64,000 bases of DNA, from positions 7,326,812 to 7,390,811 of the forward strand of contig CM019714.1 of NCBI GenBank assembly GCA_009760885.1, written 5' to 3'. The notes under the pieces were generated by a model. The model made no database searches. It saw only the letters and a list, made by a program, of their open reading frames with translations, and was not told the origin of the DNA. Below are positions 22,800 through 34,315 of this stretch, in pieces; positions within the stretch are counted from its first letter, which is position 1; each line of letters opens with the position of its first letter. The translations under genes and the position numbers were made by a program. Source of the DNA: Achatina immaculata (Eukaryota; Mollusca; Gastropoda; Stylommatophora; Achatinidae).

Positions 22800-23231
22800 C
22801 CTGGCAGAGGAGCCATGCGTGGAGTTCATGAATACGTTACTACGTCAGATTTCAATGGACGTATGCCATTGACATTGTTGAATAACACCAATAAGCATAT
22901 TAAAATTCATAAAGGTGAAATTATAGCACATGGAGAAGACTGCGGGAGAGCATACATGACCACAGAAAGAGTTACGGACATCATCAATGCCTCATCGGAG
23001 ACTAGTCACAGAATCACGGAATTACTTTCTCAGCTTGTAGTAGAAGACATTCGTAGATCAGAGGTGGAGAAGCTAATTTGTGACAATCACGACGTGTTTG
23101 TCTTGTCAGATCTGGAACTGGGCAGAACCGACAGTTTTACACTTGACACAGAGACAGGCAACCAACCTCTAGCATATAGAAGGCCCTATCCCACGCCCAT
23201 AAAATATAGTGAAGTGATGAAAACGCTATAG
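22800..23231 (+). pseudogene. Gypsy pol: region between protease and reverse transcriptase
   Basis: Open from 22815 to 23231. Ends in HDVFVLSDLELGRTDS and then an ...PLAYRRPYPTP segment, the conserved stretch just before the reverse transcriptase fingers in Gypsy elements (the F...LG-T-...RPY/RRY block). The ORF then stops, so it is not continuous with the downstream domain. Confidence 0.8.
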
Positions 23232-23865
23232 CTGAGATGAGGAAAGCGAACATCATTGAGAAGGCTCAGTTTGCAAGACCGAATTCACCAATCGTGATAA
23301 TTAAAAAGAAAGACGGATCGCACAGATTCTGATGTGATTTCTGAAACCTCAACAAGATCACGACACCCATTGCATACAGAATGTCAAATGTCGAGAAGAT
23401 ATTCTCACTCCTGGATGGAGCCAAGTACTTCAAGATCCTAGACACAAGGTCGGGATATTGGTGCATTCCATAGGCGAGGATTCGAAATTACAAACACGTT
23501 TCTCATCAAGCTTCGGAAAATATCAAATTCGTCGCCCTGCTTACCATGAGAGAAAAATAATGCTCCTGCTGGCTTTGTGGGCCTAATGGATCAAGTTCTA
23601 CAGGGTCTAAACAACTTCGCCCTAGCGTACATAGATGACATTCTAGTATATTAGAAAACAAACTTGCAAGATCACTTCATGCACATCCAGAAAGTGTTCG
23701 AGAGACTGATAGGGCGTAAATTAAAGCTAAAAATATCAAAATACAACTTTGAACAGGCAGAAATCGATTACCTGGGACACACTATCAGTCAAAGAGGAAT
23801 TGCGCCAAATTATGAGAAAGTCAAGACCATTCAGGAAACTGAACCCTTAAAACAGTGAGACAAGC
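23232..23865 (+). pseudogene. Gypsy reverse transcriptase, broken
   Basis: Motifs in changing frames: ARPNSPIVIIKKKDGSHRF followed by a TGA at 23330, then LNKITTPIAYRM and FKILDTRSGYW with the first palm aspartate. FALAYIDDILVY, the catalytic YIDD box, is at 23619-23652, directly followed by a TAG. Next comes KLKLKISKYNFEQAEIDYLGH. Motif order is canonical for Gypsy; several stops and shifts make it inactive. Confidence 0.9.
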
Positions 23866-24420
23866 CAGAATCTTCATTAGCACAGTATCTTATTACAGGA
23901 GGTTCATCAAGAATTTTTCATTAAAGGCAGAACCGCTCATAGCATTAACACGGAAGCAAGCTAGATTTCTGTAGTCCAGGGAGTTTGAAAGTGCGTTTCA
24001 GAACCTGAGGAACGAGCTATTACTACTAACCGTTCTGGCTTACCCAGATGTAAATAGACCTATGTTTCTCTACTCTGATGTGCCAGAAAAGACAATATGA
24101 GCTGTCCTCATGCAGGACGAAAACTACAAATCTCAAACATCACCAATGGAGGGAGAGTGCCTAAGACTCATCTATTTCCTGTCACACATTCTCAGCAGAT
24201 CACAGGCATATTGACGAGAAGGGGTGTTTTGCTATAGTCTATGCACTGCAGAATTTGCACAATTATGTGTTACATTCGAACTTAACAGTAAGAACTGGGT
24301 GTAGGGGACTCGAGAATCTGCTGCAGCCATGTCATTAAAACAGAAAGATTAAAAACTGGGAACAATACATCCAGTCATATGTTGCTGAGAACAAACATAC
24401 ACCCGGCTCTCAGAAGGTGG
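23866..24420 (+). pseudogene. Gypsy RNase H remnant
   Basis: Starts with RRFIKNFSLKAEPL, the connection to RNase H. AYPDVNRPMFLYSD at about 24036-24082 carries the first RNase H aspartate and is soon followed by a TGA. SQKVADLLSRP at about 24411 is the usual D-LSR end of the domain. Multiple frame changes. Confidence 0.75.
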
Positions 24421-25835
24421 CAGATTTGTTGTCGAGACCGGTATTAGACGTGTGGTCCGTTCAACCAGAACCAGAAGAGTCCCAAACAGATCTAAGTGAC
24501 AGCATGTTACAGGTAAACATCATCCATTCTTCGTCTATTCTTAAAAAAAGGGTAGCATTCCCACAGCAAAGGAACCTATTCAAGACATTACCTCAGATAT
24601 CACAACACCCGAGTTCGACTTAGACCTGGGACTATAACAAGACAAAGATCCGGAAGTGCAGAAACTGAAACGCAAAGTGCTAGAAAAGAGTCTGCCGCCA
24701 TCAGAGGTGGACAAGTTTTCAGTCAAAGACAAGGTAACAATGATGAAACAGCAGGACATGCAAGAAGTACCATATATACCGAAGCAGTGGACAAAATCAA
24801 TTATCAAGCAGTGTCACGATATGAACGATCACCTAGGTGCAGAGAAGGTAGTACAAGACATACGTCAGAAGTACTACTAGCAGACATTGGCGGCTGAGGT
24901 AGCTGGATACATAGATAAGTGTCTGGCGTGAAAAACAAGAAATTTGAGAAAATACAAATCTCCAATGCAAATAGCAGATATGCCCACCTCTTGTATGCAA
25001 AATGTGAGCATCGACTGCTCAAGTCCATGTCCAACAACAGGAAATAGTATGAAGTACATGGTGCTTTTCATGGATGAATGTTGTGGGCGGGCGGAATGTT
25101 TTGCAATCCTGGATATCAAGAGCCTGATGATGGCTGATCTGCTGGTGGAACAGTTCATCACAGACACGGTGTCCCACTGTCGATTGTCACTGATAACAGT
25201 CAGGAGTTTTGCGGGAAACAATTCCAGGAGGTGATGGAAAGATAGCACATCCAGCACATCAAGACGGCGCCTCATCATCGGCAAGCAAACGGGTGGAACG
25301 AGAGACAGCTTAGAACATTGAACCACATTTTATCAAAGTTAGTGAACAAGGATTTGACGAGCTGGGACAGGTACCTATCAAAGTTAGTGAACAAGGATTT
25401 GACGAGCTGGGACAGGTACCTATCAAAGTTAGTGAACAAGGATTTGACGAGCTGGGACAGGTACCTATCAAAGTTAGTGAACAAGGATTTGACGAGCTGG
25501 GACAGGTACCTATCATCTGCGGTTGCAGCCATGAATATGAATACATCAAGGCGGACAGGCTATGCACTGTTTTTCTTGATGTATGGTACACATCTCATAC
25601 TGACAACTGATGCCCTGTTAAAACCTCACAGACTATACTATAATGAAGAGAACTCAATCGAGCATACACTTCTCAGGCAACATAAGGCATTTACGTGCAT
25701 TGTAAAAAATATGAACAGCATGAAAGAGAAAAGAAAGACCAAGAACGACGAAAAGGGAAACGTGGAAGAGTTACATATTGGAGACTGTACTTTTTTCAAC
25801 CACAAAATAATGTCAAAGAACGATAACAAATAGAG
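24421..25835 (+). pseudogene. Gypsy integrase, broken and carrying a tandem repeat
   Basis: The HHCC zinc-binding region is visible as KQCHDMNDHLGAEK then QKYY. The last cysteine of its CLAC-type end is replaced by a TGA at about 24928. The core has the SIDCSSPCP region, TDNSQEF near 25188-25208 in another frame, and HHRQANGWNER near 25273-25305 containing the final glutamate. Four 45-bp repeats follow (about 25330-25510), each encoding SKLVNKDLTSWDRYL. After them the C-terminus resumes with GYALFFLMYGTHL. The expansion inserts 45 extra residues in the core's last helix region. Confidence 0.88.
25330..25512 (+). repeat. 45-bp tandem repeat in Gypsy integrase
   Basis: Four nearly identical 45-bp copies (tatcaaagttagtgaacaag ... 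gacgagctgggacaggtacc). They are open in frame on both strands. One copy is ancestral integrase sequence; three are later additions. Confidence 0.95.
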
Positions 25836-26651
25836 ACACGTGTTTTTTATCATCAGAAAATTATCACCCCTGACATATTACATAAAACTAGATTAAAGAA
25901 AGGTGTACAAGACTCATATAAAGGAGATCGGAGAATCACGTATTAACTAGGCTGCAGCTACAGAGTGTTCCACTGAGAGAACCTGACCACCCACAAGAGC
26001 ACGATGTTGCGAGCCTGAATATTCGCTGGCACGTCAGACGGTGATAACAACCGCGAAGTTTGTGAAAGACATTATGTCAGAACTTTCAGATCCAGAACAG
26101 GCCAGCAAGATTATCTATACAACGGATGTTGATGTTTGGACGGATCAGCAGCCGGATATCTTGCCTACAACCGGGAGATCTACGGGAGGGCTGTTAAGGA
26201 GACAAAGTTATGCAAGGGACATGCAAATAAATAAATTAATACAACGGACATATCGACGGATGGACATCAGGAAGACGATCACGTACAATCGCGTGATCAC
26301 AGGCGAAATATACAGGAAAAGGAAAGTGAGTCAACTGACGACAATCCTACAACCACAAAAAAAAAATTAAAGAAAATTAAAACTAAACAAAAAATCACCA
26401 TCAAGTAAAGAACAACGAGAATAAAACGTCACAAACACAGGAGCTTCGGCAGAGGAGAATAAAACAACTGGTACATCTCACAAGAAAAAAGGAAACAGAA
26501 GATGACGGACACTTCTGCACTGTCGGGAACTGCAGACACATAAATACGCCAAATGTCGTGTTGGGATATAATCTTGAAAATGTGTGTCAAGATACACAAA
26601 TGTTTGTCAAATTGAGGGAGAATATTGGCGATCCACACGTGGATCAAGGGG
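25836..26651 (+). other. Gypsy 3' internal region without a recognised ORF
   Basis: A-rich DNA between integrase and the 3' LTR. It contains a small LINE insertion and a long A-rich stretch at 26350-26400. Purine-rich atcaagggg directly before the LTR is a candidate polypurine tract. Confidence 0.6.
26127..26238 (+). mobile_element. Very short LINE family 1 copy (112 bp)
   Basis: Flanked by a perfect 10-bp duplication, atacaacgga, at 26117-26126 and 26239-26248. The insert encodes the last residues of the family 1 ORF (a GYLAYNREIYGRAVKE-like frame) and ends in catgcaaataaataaatta. It is an extremely 5'-truncated insertion into the Gypsy element. Confidence 0.85.
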
Positions 26652-26790
26652 CGTACAACCTTGATTGAGGTGTACTTGTCCATACGATAAAGAGGCCTAG
26701 GAAGACCTATATATGGTACGGCCTATGAGAGGAGCGTCCTTGCTCGTGTGATCCGAACGTATGAAGACTCATATATAGCCAAGGAAAGCG

Positions 26791-26828
<38 letters not shown>

Positions 26829-27896
26829 GAGAGAGAGAGAGAGAGTGAGAGCTGAGACATAGCGGGCTTAGTTTCGTTTCGTCTGTGCTTATACTTAGAC
26901 CCAGCCGACCTCCACTGTTTGATAAATGTATGGTGAAATCATAACGTGCTGTGGTTTATATCATTCTCGTCTTATGTGGAGATTCTCGGATTTCTGATGC
27001 TATTCGTTATATATTGGATGGGCACACATCAAGATCTATCATGTTTGATTTGATTGTATAATTTTATATCACTGGCAGCTGCACAATCAATGATGTGCAT
27101 AGCACATGATAATTCATGGAGATGAAATGAGTGATTATAGCGGCAGATATGTGTAATAATTCAGTGCGTTAGCACAATGAGGAGATATATGTGATAATTC
27201 AGTGCGTTAATATATATGATAAATGAATGCGTTACACAAGAGAAAGATATGCGTGATTATAATTTAATCCATTAGCACAAAGGGGAATTATATGTTATAT
27301 TCAATGCATTAGCACAATGGAGATTATATTATGTATGAAGTGGGGGATCATGGCAGCAGTTGATGCAAGTGCAGAAGTGCAGTGTCGCCTGATGATACAG
27401 GGAGATGAGAGTTTCATAAATGCAGCAGTAGCTGCAATGTTAATAAGTGCGATGGCACAATTTATATGAATGTATGTATATGCATATGAGGGCCAGGAGA
27501 ACCCAGGCCATCTTGGTCCACATGATTCCAGTTGATACTTAGAGGTTATGCATTATGTTGATGTCATACGTATTACACTCATAATGATACATGTTCATGT
27601 TCTGTATAATAATGTCTGTGTGGACAAATAAATTTTGATTGATTTGAATTGCTTGACTTGGTTATGTGTATTGCATGTCATGCAATTGTGTATGGTTGTA
27701 TGTAATATGCTGCATAACTAACATACAGTATCCTAGGAGGGGAAATCCTGGGGTGTCGGTTAGAGATGGGTTGAGCTTGGCCACCCAGTACGGTAGTACA
27801 TTAGGCCGTGGATTTGTGGGTTTCTCCTGGGTTTTTTGGTCATGTCCCTTCCACAAATTGTCCTCAGTTGTAGATCTAGCACCCGCTAAGTCTACA
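26652..27896 (+). repeat. 3' LTR of the Gypsy element
   Basis: Homologous to 18910-20103 along its length, with indels. It carries an added (GA)n tract at about 26794-26850. Polyadenylation signal aataaa at 27627-27632. Starts cgtacaacc instead of tgtacaacc. Confidence 0.9.
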
Positions 27897-27924
27897 ATTA
27901 ATTGTCAGAAAGTTCAAAGTACAA

Positions 27925-28725
27925 GGTTCAAAATGCAGTCACTGACTTCACTCATTTCGCGACAACCCCATGTATGTTCTTCCGCATGCCTCAGCATCAA
28001 CCCAAGAGTATGTTTGCTAACAGTTCCTGTCAAGCGTTGGTTGTTTACGATACATTTTCTGCCACACAGTTCAGATTTCCTTTCAGCACGTTTACTTTGT
28101 CGCAGCTACACCAGGGGCTTCATAACTGCATTGTTCGTTCATTCTCGCACTTCATTTTCCCGCAGTCTTTCTAATACAGCTTTAGCAATGTCCTTCTTGT
28201 CCATTCTCAGCCTACCATTTATTTTAGCCTGTCCAGGACGTCCCTCTGCCACATCATTGGCGTGTACTCCTGCATGTCCTGAACAGTAAAGTCATGGTAG
28301 ACCTGTCACAGTTGACTGGCTTAACAGATGAACTCATTTTTTTCGAAAGAAACTCTTCTCAAATCTTACAAAGCATACTCTGAGGATAATCCGTCGCAAT
28401 GACACCATTAACCACATCATGGGCAACTAACCATTCCATTGTCGCTGACACAGCCTTAATTTCCATTCCCTGTGCTTGATGAGATGTCGAAGACTCCAGC
28501 ACCTGTGCCACTACTCTTCCATTTCAGTACACAGCAAAACCCCAACCACTTCTGCTGTTCCGAGTCACTGAGCTATCTGTATGTATTACCGTGTCAGAAG
28601 ACCCACAGTGATGCTGGATGAGTTCTTGAACTCAAAGTTCGACTGCTCCCTGTGCCCAATCTCTAAATTCATGGCCCTTCTGTATAATAACCTTTGTTAC
28701 CTGCCCCGTAAACAATCATCACCTT
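27925..28725 (-). pseudogene. LINE RNase H and C-terminal fragment (antisense)
   Basis: Minus-strand frames give an RNase H start with IHTDSSVTRNSRSGWGF, then QGMEIKAVSATMEWL, a later SGHAGV-AND with A-D-x-A-like context, and a C-terminal RLTGTVSKHTLG segment. These are typical of the RNase H and tail of a Jockey/RTE-like LINE protein common in invertebrates. The family is different from the one at 7.3-10.4 kb. Stops and frame changes are frequent. No reverse transcriptase is left. It directly abuts the Gypsy 3' LTR. Confidence 0.72.
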
Positions 28726-28837
28726 TAGCCACCTGATCTAGATTGCAAATTGTCTTTCGTTTGGTCCGCCAGACATTTCCTTTTAGTTCTGTCTATCAAA
28801 GGGGTTTACAAAAATAGTTGTGATGCGGTTAATTGTA

Positions 28838-29025
28838 TTTGTAGTAGTAGCAGCAGCAGCAGTAGTAGAAGTCTTTGTAGTAGTAGATGTAGTTGTAGCA
28901 GAAATAATAACTATAGCAGTAGCAGCAACAGCGGAAGCTGTAGTTGTAGTGACAATGGCACCAGAAATAGTGTAAATAACAGTAGTCACAGTAGTAATGG
29001 TAGCAGCCGCAGAAATAGTTAATAG
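28838..29025. repeat. TAG/CAG-type trinucleotide array, left of EGF exon 4
   Basis: About 190 bp of gtagtag and cagcag runs mixed with other triplets. Corresponds in position to the arrays at 51.08, 54.3 and 62.46 kb on the same side of the other EGF exons. Confidence 0.85.
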
Positions 29026-29415
29026 CATGGCACATTACAATTGTGTAAACTATAACTGTAGTAATAACAGTAAACGTATTACTAACTTACTAACTTACTG
29101 TGGCAACAATGTATTTAGTTTCTTTCATGTAGAAAAGAAGTCTTATTTATACCACAGCATTTTCAAATCAAATATCTGCGCTGTATAAATAAATCAAATG
29201 CGATGTGTAACTCTCCATTGTCTGCAATTCGCAGACCTTAGTTTGAAAAATTACTTATCTGTGTTCATAGGATTACGAAAGAATAAAGTACATAATTTTC
29301 ATTATTTATGTTAACTTATAGTTATGATGGCCATGTGTAATAGTGTACTGTAACTTTGACGTTTCGATAAAGCAGCACATTTGGGGAACACCATTTTCAT
29401 GTTAAATTACGCCAC

Positions 29416-29550
29416 CTTCACACTTTCTTCCGAAATGACCCGGCTTGCATCCTCCTCTGCAGGTACCGTTGTCTACATCACATTTGTTGTTGGCGCAGAA
29501 AGCCGGACAGTACTCTGAACAGTTCACCCCGTACGTGCCGTCAGGACAGT
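29416..29550 (-). CDS. EGF-like exon 4, MEGF-like gene
   Basis: Minus-strand exon of 135 nt, acceptor tattttttag and donor gtggcg, phase 1 at both ends. It codes for one module with CPDGTYGVNC, EYCPAFC, NNKCDVDNGTC, RGGC and GHFGRKCEG. The eight cysteines are spaced like MEGF/SREC EGF-like modules: extracellular, disulphide-bonded, usually in long tandem series. It has one more residue than the exons at 51.9 and 60.3 kb (an extra glycine before the seventh cysteine). The donor is weaker than the gtgatg donors of the other copies. Flanking intron sequence matches the other copies. Confidence 0.85.
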
Positions 29551-29639
29551 CTAAAAAATACATTAATGGTTTGTTGTTGACACCTACCATTTCATAATTT
29601 ACGAGCAAAATTAATATTACTTATTAAAGAACAAATACT

Positions 29640-29870
29640 AGTGTAGTAGCAGTAGTAGTCATAGTAGTAGTAGTAGTAGTCATTGTAGTCATAGTAGTCA
29701 TAGTAGTAATAGTCTTAGTAGTAGTAGCAGTAGTTTAATAGTAGTAATAGTAGTCTTAGTACTAGTAGTCATAATAGTAGTAGTAGTAGTAGTCTTAGCA
29801 GTAGTAGTAGTCATAGTAGTAGTAGTAATCTTAGTAGTAATAGTAGTCTTATTAGTCATAATAACAGAAT
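29640..29870. repeat. TAG/TCT trinucleotide array, right of EGF exon 4
   Basis: gtagtag and tagtcatag triplets over about 230 bp, starting less than 100 bp from the exon, as in the other EGF units. Confidence 0.88.
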
Positions 29871-29944
29871 TAAAAGCAAGTAATTCAAGAGTAACCGAAA
29901 TAGTAAGAGAAAAAATATAACAGTATCATTACTGCAAACAAGCT

Positions 29945-30715
29945 AAATGCTGTTATCTATATTACGTTTAAATAAATTGAAACCATACAGAGCGAACATA
30001 CTGGGAGACTATCAAGTAGGTTTCAGTAAGAGTAGATCAACCATAGAGCAAATATTTTGTCTAACGTCAAAGAGCAGATTGAAAAGAAGTGCATACTATC
30101 TTCATTGAGTTCAAGAAAAGCAAGGATAGGAGAAGATTTTGGAAAATTAACAAGAATTTGAGATATGTAATAAAGTGTTAATTTTGATAAAAGTATGCAT
30201 GGAACTGCCCAACATATAGTAATATCTAAAAGAAGAAATTCAGAACCCTTCTATTTAAGAATTTTTAAAATACACTTTAATACATTAAATCCATTACAGT
30301 TGAACCTAGTACTAGAAAAGATCATTAGGAAACTCATTGAAAAAAGCAGCACAGAAGAAGAAGAGAAACTACTAGGATATGCTGATGACATGGACCTAGT
30401 AGCGGAAACTATATAAGAAGTCTCCTAAAGTTACATACAACTGAGAGATGTGACACAAGAAAATGGGCCTGATATTAACCAAGATAAAACACGATATATG
30501 AAGATATCAACAGAACAGGGGCAGAATGACCAAGATTATATAAATGTTGGAGATACATCAAAAGGAAAACAGAAAAATATGAATATCTAGGCACACCTTT
30601 CAACAAATGCATCAATATAAGCGACGAAATGAAAAGCAGAGTATATGTGATAAAATTCTGTACGTGTAGAATTAAAAAGCTAGATTGCTCAGTCAAAGGA
30701 ACAGAATTCTAATAT
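29945..30715 (+). pseudogene. LINE reverse transcriptase fragment
   Basis: Degraded RTE-like reverse transcriptase on the + strand: YQVGFSKSRSTIEQIFCL near 30013, then LLGYADDMDLVAE with the YADD box near 30376-30398, then a thumb region with YEYLGTPFNKCINISDE. Many stops and shifts. Related to the thumb segments of families 1 and 2. Confidence 0.75.
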
Positions 30716-30721
30716 ATTGTA

Positions 30722-31010
30722 ATTCCTCATAAATTATTTCGCCTTGGAATCTGAAGTTTCAGTGACCTACGGAGTATAACAAATATTCAATATCTGTCAT
30801 GTCAGGACGTTGTAGGTCATGTTTTGACGCCAGCTGAGATAGAATTCTCGAGAACAAGTGACTGTTGGCTCAGAGTAATGTTAAAAACAGTCAAAACAAA
30901 CTGTGAATGTGGGTACAAAGATTATTTGTTAGAAACCAAGATTTTTCCAGTAGGTGAAGGTTAAGTAAACAGTGTTTTTCAGGTGAAGGTTGAGACTTCA
31001 CGAGACAGAA
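30722..31010 (+). repeat. Dispersed repeat, copy 1
   Basis: Similar to 58440-58715 over about 280 bp (shared blocks aaactgtgaatgtgggtaca, aagtgact, aagattaag-aaacagt). It adjoins a LINE fragment in both places. Type unknown. Confidence 0.75.
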
Positions 31011-31399
31011 GTTTCTAGATGGGGCTGAGAAAATCCCAGTAATATAAAAGAGGTAGAGTGACCAAGCAGGATTATTATGATGATTAGTGATGATCAGGAT
31101 TAGGTAGAGATCAATAGGTTACGCTAGCATGAGGACTACCTAGGAAGATGTTCATGTTTGAACATTCATGTTCAGAATGTGTGTGTGATAGGAAGATTTT
31201 TGTAGGCTTGCTCAATCATTTTTTAAAAAAAATTATGACTTGATGTATTTTGGACTATGTTTATAGTAGTTATTCAGAGATCTTGCCTCATGTAGTGAAA
31301 GTAATAATTGTTGTCCTTCTTAGGGCAGAACAGTAAAGGCAGTTTGTTAGACTAGAATGTGGTCTCAGTTATTGCTGATAGCAGATTTTTACGCTTTTG
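31011..31399. other. No gene seen
   Basis: AT-rich DNA between a dispersed repeat and the 27-bp minisatellite. Confidence 0.5.
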
Positions 31400-31835
31400 G
31401 TCTGATGTGTGGTTACTAGTTGTGGTTGCTGATGTGTGGTTACTAGTTGTGGTTGCTGATGTGTGGTTACTAGTTGTGGTTGCTGATGTGTGGTTACTAG
31501 TTGTGGTTGCTGATGTGTGGTTACTAGTTGTGGTTGCTGATGTGAGCTTACTAGTTGTGGTTGCTGATGTGAGCTTACTAGATGTGGTTGCTGATGTGAG
31601 CTTACCAGTTGTGGTGGCTGATGTGAGCTTAATAGTTGTGGTTGCTGATGTGAGCTTAATAGTTGTGGTTGCTGATGTGAGCTTAATAGTTGTGGTTGCT
31701 GATGTGAGCTTAATAGTTGTGGTTGCTGATGTGAGCTTACTAGTTGTGGTTGCTGATGTGAGCTTACCAGTTGTGGTTGCTGATGTGAGCTTACTAGTTG
31801 TGGTTGCTGATGTGAGCTTACTGGATGTGGTTTCT
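31400..31835. repeat. 27-bp minisatellite
   Basis: About 16 copies of a 27-bp unit (ttactagttgtggttgctga tgtg...), with two main variants: the first five copies have gtgtgg and the rest gtgagc. Further variation occurs at one TTACTAG/TTAATAG/TTACCAG position. It is open on both strands because 27 is a multiple of three. The predicted ADV-LLVVV and SATTT-KLT peptides are likely artefacts of the array. Confidence 0.93.
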
Positions 31836-32225
31836 GGTGTGTGGATTGCTTTCCATTTGAGGTATTCCATGTTCAGTAAGTATGGCAACATCTGTTTGAT
31901 TTTGAATGCTGGTAGTCCTGATCCAGCTATTAGAGTTTTACACTATATCTCCACTGGCACACTAAGTTCTTACCGGGGAATGGAGCCTGTAAAATGTAAC
32001 GTTTAGTCATCTTCCAAGATCATATTTGTCCTCATAAATTATATCACTTCTGTCCCCACTGGACACTCGTTAATAACGGTATTCCACACATACAGGTTAA
32101 TACCATTTTAGTTAGCCTTGAGCCGGTCCATTCATGGACAGTTCTTGTAATTTCGATTTCGTCCTCAATAATTGAGTGTCAAGGGTTTAGACATTATTTT
32201 AGAAGTTGCAATATTCCTTTAAAAA
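31836..32225. other. No gene seen
   Basis: Non-repetitive DNA without recognisable motifs. Confidence 0.5.
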
Positions 32226-32860
32226 ATGGAAAAAATACACGCAGAAGGGACAGATATTGAAGAAGTCAATCAATTTGCATACCTTGGCAGCTACATAGAC
32301 GAGGATGGTGACATCAGAAAGGAAGTTAGAATTAGAATTGCAAAAGCAGCATCGATCTTCAAGAATCTTGAGAACATATGGCATTCAAAAGTTATAAGCA
32401 CAACAACCAAGTTAAGAATATTCCATTCAAATGTAATATACGCTTTTATTTATGCACGTGAAAGCTGGAAAACAACTTAAGAAACAGGCAATAAATTAGA
32501 CTCTTTTGAAAACAAATGTCTAAGGAAAATACACGGTATCAAGTGGAACGAATTCAAGAACAATGCAGAAATAAGACAGATAACTGAACAACAATCAGTC
32601 TCATAGGTGATCAGGAAAAAGATATGGACATGTGTTGGTCACACGAAGAGAAGAAACGATAAGAGAATCACAAAACAAGCTATCGAGTGAAACACAGCAG
32701 ACCAAAGAAAAAAGAGGCAGACCGCGTGAAACTCTGAGGAACACATTTTAAGAGAGGCCAAATTAACAGGCATAAAATCCCTTGATGAGGTTGAAAGACT
32801 CGCCGAAGACAGGAAACATTGGCAAACTACCTTGCGAGCCCTATGTGACGTTTAACAGCA
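32226..32860 (+). pseudogene. LINE C-terminal fragment (VISTTTKLRIF type)
   Basis: Opens with EEVNQFAYLGSYIDEDGD, then RIRIAKAASIFKNL and KVISTTTKLRIFHSNV. These are the thumb and C-terminal domain of a widespread invertebrate LINE reverse transcriptase. After a stop at 32478 it continues through FENKCLRKIHGIKWNEF and ends near DRKHWQTTLRALCDV (stop near 32855). The order matches the normal end of this protein. It is 5'-truncated and interrupted by stops at 32478 and near 32606 and 32688. Confidence 0.82.
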
Positions 32861-32939
32861 CGGGAAGGATATAAGATAACAGTAATATTCCGTTAAATAC
32901 AGATAGAGAATAAAATATACTTTGTCGTGCAACACCTGT

Positions 32940-33485
32940 TAAATTCCCAAACCATTCCTAAAACACCTACAAAATAATTTGCACAACTATAATACGACTA
33001 ACAGTCTTGTATAGATCAGAAACATGGAGTAGTGCAAAGAAAAATGAATAACTGCAGGTCTTTGAAAAGAAGATCATAACATGAATATTTAGGCATATAA
33101 AGGATGCCAACAGCGGAGAATGAGAAGCTAGAATGAATACTGAACTGAACAGTTGATTTAAATCACGGCGGATTATAACCGTCTGGAAACTGAACAGATT
33201 ACAGCGGTTAGGTCATGTTAGAAGGAACGGAAGAAATTAGACAAACGAAAATAATTTATGTGTAAGAGATGAAGGAACAAGACCAAGAAGTAGACCAAGA
33301 CAGAGATTGAGAGACAACCTAGAATAAGATATAAAGAACATTGGTGTTACCAAGTGGAGAGAGAAGATTAGGAACGGAGAGAAAAGGAGGTGAAATTTAT
33401 CTGAAACAATGAACGTTAATGGCTCGGAAAGCTGAAGAAAGAAAGAAAGAAAGACAGAAAAAAAGAAGAAGAAAAAGAAGAAATA
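32940..33485 (+). pseudogene. LINE C-terminal fragment with GAAA tail
   Basis: Broken frames show LYRSETWSSAKKNE, LQVFEKKI, RLQRLGHVRRNGRN and a final TRPRSRPRQRLRDNLE-like stretch. That is the end of an endonuclease-reverse transcriptase polyprotein of a family different from its left neighbour. It ends in a GAAA/GAAG-rich tail at about 33435-33485. Confidence 0.72.
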
Positions 33486-34315
33486 GTAACATCAGAGCTG
33501 CGCTGTTGGCACACCAGACCTGTGACTCCTCTCACAATGTACTCTGTTATAAACTAAATTTTACAACCCTCGCACATGATGACGTACATTACGTTGTGAG
33601 AGGTGCAGGTGAACCCCACCAGAACTAAGAACATGGACTTTGTGTAGGAAACCTACTTTGTCTGAACAATAAACGGACAAGTACTGCATCCAGTGCGATC
33701 GTAACGTTTGGTACCTCTCTTTCCGCTGACCTGAGGCGACATCTAATAGGTCCTTGAAGTTCTTACCCCATCTCCACGCCACCGTGGAGGTTTAACATGG
33801 AGCATATAGGAGACTTTTTTAGGCTTAGGAAATGAGTTCCACCTGCATCTGAACTAAAATATTCAAGTCGGCGCTAGCACCGGTCGCCAAGCATTTCTGC
33901 CATACATGCCATCAAAAACAGGCGGGACATATCTGAAACTGTAACCCGTTTCTGTTCTCTTGATTAACGATCTCGGAAAGCTCTAGAACAGAACCTCATT
34001 TTCCATTTTATTCGGGTGAAAGACAGCCTTGAACGCCACCTTCACTCTTACACATCAGACAATCGTGTTCTCCTACTGCTTATTAAACACATTATACACG
34101 TCACAAACCTCCAACTCTATAAATTATATGTGTCTGACAAACAATAAAAACTCAACCGACTACAACCTTCATCTCCTTCATAGCCTGTCTCCTCTGGTTC
34201 CAAAATAAACCCTCCTTCCAACCAACCTTCTATTACACCTCATGAACAGGGTTCCGCTACACCTGACCAACAGCTTTCTATTTCACTTGATCAAAAGACT
34301 TCTTCAACTCCCAGC
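33486..34315. other. No gene assigned
   Basis: A minus-strand frame of 73 codons at 33561-33782 (with SDKVGFLHKVHVLSS) is not recognised. The stretch 33937-33995 resembles 15708-15765 next to the other Penelope fragment (gaaagctctagaa-agaac). Confidence 0.4.

Larger units (their letters stand above)
18910..27896 (+). mobile_element. Gypsy-type LTR retrotransposon, degenerate
   Basis: Two direct repeats of about 1.2 kb (18910-20103 and 26652-27896) enclose about 6.5 kb. The internal part holds, in order, gag remnants with a zinc-knuckle relic, an aspartic protease, reverse transcriptase, RNase H and integrase, all + strand. Protease-RT-RNaseH-IN order identifies the Gypsy/Ty3 type. Every domain carries stops or frameshifts, and the LTRs differ by many substitutions and by a GA expansion in the 3' copy, so the insertion is old. 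It later received a 112-bp LINE insertion and two internal tandem-repeat expansions. No envelope-like ORF was seen. Confidence 0.92.

Noticed and set aside
26794..26850. GA tract as a GAGA-type regulatory element
   Set aside because: It is present only in the 3' LTR and is best explained as microsatellite growth after insertion.
31352..32006. 215- and 179-codon ORFs with SATTT or ADV-LLVVV repeats
   Set aside because: Product of the 27-bp minisatellite. The mucin-like appearance on the minus strand is not supported by a signal peptide or gene context.
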